Source: JAGTVG01 sp964389805 (GTDB lineage Bacteria > Bacteroidota > Bacteroidia > Cytophagales > Cyclobacteriaceae). From it: 30,512 bases of DNA. Each line of letters opens with the position of its first letter. Position 1 is the stretch's first letter. A model generated the notes under the pieces. The model was not told the DNA's origin and made no database searches. It saw nothing but the letters and a program-made list of their open reading frames with translations. Position numbers and translations under genes: made by a program. The stretch is taken from contig CAYMFU010000042.1 of NCBI GenBank assembly GCA_964389805.1, positions 1-30,512 on the forward strand, in the 5' to 3' direction. Shown piece after piece: positions 24,778 to 30,512 of the stretch.

Positions 24778-26772
24778 TTAAATTTCGGAAGGTATCTCAA
24801 TCCAATTCCCATCCTGTTGGATCAAATTAATAAGCTCATCAACGGCATTCTCAGAAGGAACGCCTCGTTTAACCACTTCTTTACCTTTATACAGTGTAAT
24901 TTTACCCTTTCCGGAACCAACATATCCATAATCAGCATCCGCCATTTCACCTGGACCATTTACGATACAACCCATAATACCTATTTTAACTCCTTTTAGA
25001 TGATCAGTCCGCTTTCTGATCAGGGCGGTTGTCTCCTGCAGATCAAACAGAGTTCTTCCACATGAAGGACACGATATATATTCTGTTTTGGTAATTCGAG
25101 TTCTGGTAGCCTGCAGGATCCCGAATGCGGTTTCATTACAAAACTGTAGTTTTTCTTGAATGTCTTTTTTTACTTCTCCTAGCTCTGTTGAAGTAGTCAG
25201 CATCATTCCATCACCTAACCCATCAGTAAGTAATCCCCCAAGATCAGTGGCAGCGAAAAGTCTGAATTCATCAACATCCTCAGATAGATAATTTCCTTGG
25301 ATTAATACAGGAACCTTAATCTCATGTTTTATTAATTCTACAAAAAATCTTCGAATATCGGCTAAGATGTGTGAATTTCCTGACTGAAGGATTATAACTA
25401 CATTTTTATATTCCCTGAAGGAATTCAGAATATCCGTATCAAGATCTTCTGTCCACAGTTCGAGAAAATTCAGATGAGGATGAAATACATTGGATTTGGA
25501 AAAAGAGGTTTTGTCAAACACGGGATATTTGTTTCCCTTGTTTTCCAGCTTTTCCCATATTTCATGATCAAGAATTTCATTCAAGCCCGGGGGTAGCTCA
25601 ATTGAACATGGATTTTTACCTGAATAAATATAATCAGCACTTATATCCTTTCTTACAAATTTATCTGGTTCCGGAAGATAGACATGGCCTATGGATTTCA
25701 GATCAACATAATCCTCTACATCCAAATTTGAATAATCTGCGATTATGCAAGGAACATTAGATCCTCCTATATCAGACACTGAGAGGGAATTTCGTTTTTT
25801 GAATTCAAACGGATTAATGGGATAGTTGTAGATCTCAGGGATTTTTCTGTGCCCATGACGGTTTTCATACCTTTTAACCAGCCTCTGAGCTACTGGTATT
25901 TCGGCCTCCGGCTCTTCAGTCAGGGATACACGGATAGTATCACCCAATCCATCTTCAAGTAAGGTGCCAATTCCTACAGCTGATTTTATCCTACCGTCTT
26001 CAGCCTCGCCGGCTTCCGTAACACCCAGGTGTAAAGGATAAGGTTTAAGGTTCTCCTCATCAAGCCTGTTAACCAGTAATCGATATGCCTGAATCATTAC
26101 CTTAGGATTGCTTGCTTTCATTGAAAGAACAATATCATAGTAATTAAGATCTTCGCATATTCTGACAAATTCAAGTGCAGATTCAACCATCCCCATTGGT
26201 GTATCTCCATATCGGCTCATAATCCGGTCAGAAAGGGAGCCATGGTTTGTCCCAATACGCATAGCGGTACCGTATTCCTGGCAGATCTTGACAAGTGGGG
26301 CAAATTTTTCCCGGATTCGGTCTAGTTCCGAATTGTACGTATCCTTTGTGTACCGGATGTTTTCAAATTTCTTCTTATCTGCATAATTACCCGGATTGAC
26401 ACGAACTTTCTCAACAATCCGGGCAGCCAGTTCGGCCGCATTAGGGGTGAAGTGAATATCGGCGATCAGGGGAGTATTATATCCTCGTGACCTTAATTCG
26501 GATTTAATATTTTCGAGATTCCTGGCCTCATTCATTGACGGGGCTGTAACTCTGACATATTCGCATCCCGCTTCGATCATTCTTATTGATTGCTCAACTG
26601 TTCCAACAGTATCCATCGTATCTACAGTGGTCATGGATTGAATTCGTATTGGATGATTACCGCCCAATGGAAGGTCCCCTATTTCAACAGCAACAGAATG
26701 GCGTCTATCGTACGTGGTTAAACTATTACAATACTTTCTTTCCGGACTCCTTATCGTCTTCGTTTTAATCAT
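24778..26772 (-). CDS. ispG: 4-hydroxy-3-methylbut-2-enyl-diphosphate synthase, long form
   Basis: A 664-residue IspG (GcpE), the penultimate iron-sulfur enzyme of the MEP isoprenoid pathway, converting MEcPP to HMBPP. The N-terminal TIM-barrel part begins with GDLPLGGNHPIRIQSMTTVDTMDT; the C-terminal [4Fe-4S] domain has CPSCGR near 568 and MGCIVNGPGE near 600. Between them is a poorly conserved insert (about 320-540), so the protein is the three-domain form found in plants, Chlamydia and Bacteroidota instead of the ~370-residue E. coli form. The ATG at 26772 (MIKTKTIRSPERKYCNSL) is the normal start. It is divergent from dnaE over 207 bases with several inverted repeats, and is followed by a DUF6728-like gene. 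Confidence 0.96.
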   Translation of the reverse strand: MIKTKTIRSPERKYCNSLTTYDRRHSVAVEIGDLPLGGNHPIRIQSMTTVDTMDTVGTVEQSIRMIEAGCEYVRVTAPSMNEARNLENIKSELRSRGYNTPLIADIHFTPNAAELAARIVEKVRVNPGNYADKKKFENIRYTKDTYNSELDRIREKFAPLVKICQEYGTAMRIGTNHGSLSDRIMSRYGDTPMGMVESALEFVRICEDLNYYDIVLSMKASNPKVMIQAYRLLVNRLDEENLKPYPLHLGVTEAGEAEDGRIKSAVGIGTLLEDGLGDTIRVSLTEEPEAEIPVAQRLVKRYENRHGHRKIPEIYNYPINPFEFKKRNSLSVSDIGGSNVPCIIADYSNLDVEDYVDLKSIGHVYLPEPDKFVRKDISADYIYSGKNPCSIELPPGLNEILDHEIWEKLENKGNKYPVFDKTSFSKSNVFHPHLNFLELWTEDLDTDILNSFREYKNVVIILQSGNSHILADIRRFFVELIKHEIKVPVLIQGNYLSEDVDEFRLFAATDLGGLLTDGLGDGMMLTTSTELGEVKKDIQEKLQFCNETAFGILQATRTRITKTEYISCPSCGRTLFDLQETTALIRKRTDHLKGVKIGIMGCIVNGPGEMADADYGYVGSGKGKITLYKGKEVVKRGVPSENAVDELINLIQQDGNWIEIPSEI

Positions 26773-26807
26773 TTGTATGAAAAGTTCCTTCCTATATAAC
26801 TATTTAC

Positions 26808-26883
26808 GAAGTTAAATGTTCTGATGCAATTATTGTCAATTTTCACAATATTCAACCATTCTTTTTAACTTCTTCAGCATCAG
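26808..26883. repeat. Interleaved inverted repeats between ispG and dnaE
   Basis: GAAGTTAAA (26808-26816) pairs with TTTAACTTC (26864-26872), and CTGATGC (26821-26827) pairs with GCATCAG (26877-26883). The two pairs interleave, as in an H-type pseudoknot. They start 36 bases upstream of the ispG ATG, so they could be in its leader on the minus strand. Confidence 0.45.
26831..26850. promoter_or_regulatory. Operator-like inverted repeat between ispG and dnaE
   Basis: TATTGTCAATTTTCACAATA has perfect 6-base arms around an 8-base centre, the shape of a site for a dimeric helix-turn-helix regulator. It lies 58 bases from the ispG start and 129 from the dnaE start and could control either gene. 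Confidence 0.4.
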
Positions 26884-26979
26884 GCTTCTATTATCAAGGG
26901 AAGCTCAATTTTAAAAATATACTAATTTATTTAGCAGCAATCAAATTGTTTTTATCATTATTACTAATTATTTTAGTAT

Positions 26980-29943
26980 ATGTATTTATCATGTCATTCG
27001 CATTTTAGTTTACTCTATGGAACTTTAGCCCCAAGAGAGCTATTCCTGGAAGCTCAAAAAAACCAGGTCAGGAAACTGGCATTAACCGATATCAACAACA
27101 CATCGGCATTTGTTGAGATGATTAGAATATGCAAGGAAAATGAGGACGAGTTCGGATTGGAGGTAATCCCGGGAATCGAATTCCGCGAAGATGGTAAATT
27201 TTTGTATACCGCCATCGCCATGAACAATGATGGCTTTGAAGAGATCAATCATTTTCTTTCAAAACATAACCTGGACAGGGCTAGCCTTCCAGCCTCCCCC
27301 CCACCTTTTTCGAATGCCTTTACAATTCTTCCGCCTGACCATCCCATGCCACTCAATCTTGGAGAACGGGAATATATAGGTATAAAAATACACGAGATCC
27401 CCCTGCTTTCTAACCTGAACCTGGATCATCATATGGACAAGATGGTCATATGGCACCCTGTAACTTTCAAAGACAGAAAAGGCCATAATGTGCACCGGCT
27501 CCTTCGAGCTATAGATCTCAACACTTTATTGAGCAAATTACCCGGGACCGCACAGGCCCTGAAATCAGAGCAAATGTTTCCTGAGCCGGAATTGCTGAAA
27601 CACTACTGGCAATATCCAGGTATTATTTCAAATACTAAAATGATCCTGGAACACTGTTCCGTTGATCTGGATCTTGGTTCACCTAAAAACAGGCAGTCAT
27701 TTGCGGGGAGCCAGGAAAAAGACCACTACATCCTCAGAGGCAAAGCGCTTTCCGGTTTTCAACGCCGATACCGGGAATACGACAGCTATGCTATGAGCCG
27801 CCTGCTTAAGGAGCTTGAAGTAATTGCTGACCGTAAATTTGAAGCTTATTTCCTGATCGCATTAGACATTATCGAATTCTCTCAAAGGCAGGGATTTGCC
27901 CACGTAGGAAGGGGCAGCGGCGCAAACAGTATGGTGGCTTATTGTCTCGGGATCACCGAAGTTGACCCAATAGAACTTGATCTGTATTTTGAGCGGTTTT
28001 TAAATCCATATCGAAGTTCTCCACCTGATTTTGACATTGATTTCTCCTGGAAAGACAGAGACGAAGTAACTGCTTACGTACTGAACAAATACCCAGGCCA
28101 CTCGGCGCTGCTGGCCACATATACTACGTTTCAGGGCCGATCTATAATACGGGAATTGGGCAAGATTTTTGGACTTCCGAAAAGTGAAATTGATGAGATC
28201 ATCAACCACCCGGCACAAAACAAAGATCGCGATAAGATCACAAAACTGATCTTTAATTATGCGGACCGCCTGCACGATATGCCACGAAACCTTTCCATTC
28301 ATGCCGGCGGCATTGTGATCTCTGAAAAACCAATCACTGCCTATACTGCCCTCGAATTGCCACCAAAGGGATTTCCGATAACTCAATTTGACATGATCTC
28401 AGCGGAAGATCTTGGGCTTCACAAATTTGACATTTTAAGCCAGAGAGGCCTGGGGCATATCAAAGACTCAGTTGAGCTCATAGCCAGGAATAAAGGGGAA
28501 GAGGTAGACATCAGTGATTTCATAAAGATAAAAGAGGACCGGAAGGTGAATGAACTTCTTGAGAAAGGAAAGGCCATGGGATGCTTTTATATTGAATCTC
28601 CGGCAATGCGGATGCTCCTTGGCAAGCTTCATTGCAACGATTATCTTACACTGGTAGCCGCAAGTTCAATTATCCGACCCGGCGTGGCCCGGTCCGGCAT
28701 GATGAGGGAATATATATACAGGCACCTGAATCCCAGACAACATGATTATATACATCCGAAAATGCAGGAATTAATGGAAGAGACATACGGCATCATGGTA
28801 TACCAGGAGGACGTGATAAAGGTAGCTCATCATTTTGCCGGGCTAGACCTTGCTGAAGCTGATATTCTCAGACGTGGAATGTCCGGAAAGTTCAGGTCAA
28901 GGAAGGAATTCCAGAAAGTTGAAGAAAATTTCTTCAGTAACTGTAAAGTCAGGGGATATGCTGATGAAATTAGCAAAGAAGTGTGGCGGCAGATCGAAAG
29001 CTTCTCAGGGTACTCATTTTCCAAAGCCCATTCGGCAAGTTATGCCGTTGAAAGTTATCAAAGCCTATATCTTAAAACTTATTTCCCTTTCGAATTTATG
29101 GTAGGTGTTATCAACAATTTTGGAGGATTTTACAGGACTGAGTTTTATTTTCATGAAGCCAGAATGGCTGGAGCTCAGATCGAGCCTCCCTGCGTGAACA
29201 AAAGCGATTACCTGACCAACATATCCCAGGACACCATATACATCGGATTTATTCATCTTAAAAGCCTTGAAAAGAAAATTGGCGAAAAGATACCTTTCGA
29301 AAGAGCTCAAAATGGGCCTTACAGGAGTTTTGAAGATTTTGTGCAAAGAATACCGGCGGGCCTGGAACAGACAAGTATTCTAATCCGGATCGGGGCCCTG
29401 CGTTTTACCGGAAAAACAAAACGCGAGCTATTATGGCAGACACATTTTTATTACAATAAAACGAAAAGGAAAAACGGAGAGAAAGTGATATTTGACAACA
29501 CCATAAGAAAGTTCGATTTTCCTGATCTTGAAAAAGACAGCCATGAGGATGCATACGATGAGCTGGAACTACTCGGATTCCCGCTGTGCAATCCCTTTCT
29601 TTTAATGGATAAAAAATACAGGCAGAATGTAAAAGCAAGTCAGCTTAAAGAAAAAAAGAATCTGTATGTATCCATTGTAGGATATCTTGTCACTACAAAA
29701 AACACCAGGACAATAGATCACAAATTGATGCACTTCGGCACTTTCCTGGACGAAGAAGGCCATGTTTTTGATACCACGCATTTCCCTGATACGGCCAGGC
29801 AATACCCATTTCGAGGCAGGGGGCTATATCTTCTGAAGGGAAAAGTGGCAGAAGATTTTGGATACCCTATGATTGAGATAAGCTATATGATTAAATTGCC
29901 TATGATCAAAAGGACTTCTCAAAATCCCAAAGTTCTTAATTGA
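26980..29943 (+). CDS. Short DNA polymerase III alpha subunit (DnaE2/error-prone-type)
   Basis: A 987-residue C-family DNA polymerase, shorter than replicative DnaE (about 1160 or more). Seen: an N-terminal PHP domain (HSHFSLLYGT at 6-15; LTDINN at 35-40, where active PHP domains usually have His; GIEFRE near 65-70), the palm motif GRGSGANS, the catalytic aspartates in PPDFDIDF (Asp350, Asp352, Asp354), IRPGVARSGMM and the SFSKAHSASYA block, ending in an OB-fold-like segment (VSIVGYLVTTKNTR). It lacks the extra C-terminal tau-binding part of the main replicase. Relatives work in lesion bypass with ImuA/ImuB, but no imuA, imuB or lexA is next to it. The start is the ATG at 26980. Confidence 0.93.
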   Translation: MYLSCHSHFSLLYGTLAPRELFLEAQKNQVRKLALTDINNTSAFVEMIRICKENEDEFGLEVIPGIEFREDGKFLYTAIAMNNDGFEEINHFLSKHNLDRASLPASPPPFSNAFTILPPDHPMPLNLGEREYIGIKIHEIPLLSNLNLDHHMDKMVIWHPVTFKDRKGHNVHRLLRAIDLNTLLSKLPGTAQALKSEQMFPEPELLKHYWQYPGIISNTKMILEHCSVDLDLGSPKNRQSFAGSQEKDHYILRGKALSGFQRRYREYDSYAMSRLLKELEVIADRKFEAYFLIALDIIEFSQRQGFAHVGRGSGANSMVAYCLGITEVDPIELDLYFERFLNPYRSSPPDFDIDFSWKDRDEVTAYVLNKYPGHSALLATYTTFQGRSIIRELGKIFGLPKSEIDEIINHPAQNKDRDKITKLIFNYADRLHDMPRNLSIHAGGIVISEKPITAYTALELPPKGFPITQFDMISAEDLGLHKFDILSQRGLGHIKDSVELIARNKGEEVDISDFIKIKEDRKVNELLEKGKAMGCFYIESPAMRMLLGKLHCNDYLTLVAASSIIRPGVARSGMMREYIYRHLNPRQHDYIHPKMQELMEETYGIMVYQEDVIKVAHHFAGLDLAEADILRRGMSGKFRSRKEFQKVEENFFSNCKVRGYADEISKEVWRQIESFSGYSFSKAHSASYAVESYQSLYLKTYFPFEFMVGVINNFGGFYRTEFYFHEARMAGAQIEPPCVNKSDYLTNISQDTIYIGFIHLKSLEKKIGEKIPFERAQNGPYRSFEDFVQRIPAGLEQTSILIRIGALRFTGKTKRELLWQTHFYYNKTKRKNGEKVIFDNTIRKFDFPDLEKDSHEDAYDELELLGFPLCNPFLLMDKKYRQNVKASQLKEKKNLYVSIVGYLVTTKNTRTIDHKLMHFGTFLDEEGHVFDTTHFPDTARQYPFRGRGLYLLKGKVAEDFGYPMIEISYMIKLPMIKRTSQNPKVLN

Positions 29944-30104
29944 CAATTTTTCACACATTACAATAGTTTGTTGAAATATAAGCAATACAAGATGTGTTGA
30001 TTTAAATATATTTCATATTTATTAATATAAACATAAAATAATTGCATTTTTACTAATATTAAAGATTAAGAATGAACAATTCACAAAGTAATTATGTATA
30101 TTTG

Positions 30105-30210
30105 ATTGAGACGTTAAATGAAGGATTTATTCCTTCTGGCTGCCATAATCTGATCACAAAACATTAAATCCCGCTCTGTCTGCTTTCAGCAGGCAAGCGG
30201 GATTCTTTAT
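30105..30210 (+). ncRNA. Candidate small RNA or leader with 11-codon reading frame
   Basis: A possible -7 element TATATTTG (30097-30104) precedes a ~100-base segment that ends in a strong hairpin terminator. Inside it are a hairpin GAAGGA-TTTAT-TCCTTC near 30120-30136 and an ATG frame of 11 codons (30118-30153, MKDLFLLAAII). The gene downstream has its own promoter, so the segment looks like a self-contained transcript. There is no -33 TTTG and no match I recognise to a known RNA family. Confidence 0.4.
30167..30204 (+). terminator. Strong G+C-rich hairpin terminator
   Basis: AATCCCGCT (30167-30175) pairs perfectly with AGCGGGATT (30196-30204); inside, GTCTGC and GCAGGC form a second 6-base stem. 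The stem is followed by CTTTATAT. It ends either the candidate RNA just upstream or dnaE mRNA. Confidence 0.8.
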
Positions 30211-30223
30211 ATCCCGTCAATTC

Positions 30224-30253
30224 TTTGAATGTGTGTAAATTTTAATACATTTG
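30224..30253 (+). promoter_or_regulatory. Bacteroidota-type promoter of the last lipoprotein gene
   Basis: TTTG at 30224-30227 and TACATTTG at 30246-30253 match the -33 and -7 consensus with an 18-base spacer, the best promoter in the window. The ATG is 24 bases after the -7 element, with AAGGA at 30267-30271 as a plausible ribosome binding site. Confidence 0.75.
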
Positions 30254-30276
30254 CCTTCAGTTCAAAAAGGAATATT

Positions 30277-30512
30277 ATGTTGAAAACAATAAAAGTACTT
30301 ATCAGGAAAAGCGTGTATTTAGTTTCCGTATTCACATTATTAATTGCATGCACAAATGATAATCCTGATCCAACCGGCTTATTTGATGCTGAATTTACTG
30401 GAGATTTTCAAGAAACGTTAGAAGGAAGTGCAACATTTGAACTGGAACCCAGAGGAAGTAATGGAATTGTTATTGTTTACCTGGAGGAATCAAATAATGT
30501 TTTCATCCGGCT
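30277..30512 (+). CDS. Predicted lipoprotein, 3' partial
   Basis: The first 78 codons of a gene cut by the window end. The N-terminus MLKTIKVLIRKSVYLVSVF leads to the lipobox LIAC with Cys25, then an Asn/Asp/Pro-rich linker (TNDNPDP), typical of exported Bacteroidota lipoproteins. The rest (FDAEFTGDFQETLEGSATFELEP) looks like the first strands of a beta-rich domain, but too little is present for a family assignment. It has a good promoter and ribosome binding site, which fix the start at the ATG at 30277. Confidence 0.85.
   Translation, partial: MLKTIKVLIRKSVYLVSVFTLLIACTNDNPDPTGLFDAEFTGDFQETLEGSATFELEPRGSNGIVIVYLEESNNVFIR

Larger units (their letters stand above)
29944..30276. other. 333-base stretch between dnaE and the last lipoprotein gene
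   Basis: The first ~115 bases after dnaE are AT-rich with no structure I can support. The second half holds a candidate small RNA with its terminator, and then a good promoter for the next gene; these are listed separately. Confidence 0.6.

Noticed and set aside
26980..29943. The dnaE gene seemed richer in G+C than its neighbours, hinting at recent transfer.
   Set aside because: Hand counts of evenly spaced 60-base lines (27001, 27601, 28201, 28801, 29401) average about 39%, close to a line in leuS (38%); only scattered lines reach 55-58%.
1..30512. A defence island, prophage, integron, CRISPR array or other mobile system.
   Set aside because: No integrase, transposase, restriction, toxin-antitoxin or cas-like protein and no regularly spaced repeats were seen; all larger genes are housekeeping.

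Overview
The window looks like chromosomal DNA of a Bacteroidota bacterium, most likely a Cytophagales-type marine or soil lineage. The reasons are the low G+C content, promoters of the Bacteroidota type (TAnnTTTG at -7, TTTG at -33), an arginine operon that uses an N-acyl-ornithine carbamoyltransferase, the long form of IspG, a short DnaE, a TonB C-terminal domain protein and several short lipoproteins. It reads as core genome. I see no insertion sequence, prophage, CRISPR array, rRNA or convincing tRNA.

Layout. Positions 1-471 hold the 3' end of a TonB C-terminal domain protein, followed by a hairpin terminator. Positions 595-2530 (minus) hold a small unit: an ABM/LsrG-like monooxygenase, a translationally coupled iron-type alcohol dehydrogenase and a VanZ-like membrane protein. 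Positions 2633-9670 (minus) are an arginine biosynthesis operon in the order GNAT, argG, argC, argF', argB, argE', argH. Neighbours here overlap by 1-8 bases or abut, except for short gaps after the GNAT gene and before argH. The acyl group stays on through the carbamoylation step: the GNAT makes acylglutamate, ArgB and ArgC carry it on, ArgF' makes acylcitrulline, the M20 enzyme removes the acyl group, and ArgG and ArgH finish arginine. argD is missing from the cluster.

A membrane-anchored acidic protein (9884-10423, minus) is divergent from smc (10492-14031). Then come pgi, a small exported protein, a 459-base stretch with no gene, a SixA-like phosphatase, and topA with a class III sirtuin 5 bases downstream. 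A lipoprotein gene is convergent with the sirtuin gene, leuS follows, then another convergent lipoprotein gene, a DUF6728-like membrane protein gene lying downstream of ispG, a divergent short dnaE, a candidate small RNA with a strong terminator, and the start of a last lipoprotein gene cut by the window end.

I found no clearly new multi-gene system. The points most worth a second look are the N-terminal GNAT with four cysteines, Ala90 in ArgF', the TAA-TTG junction between argB and argE', the topA-sirtuin pair with its sirtuin lacking zinc cysteines, the structured leaders of leuS and ispG, and the candidate RNA near 30100-30205.
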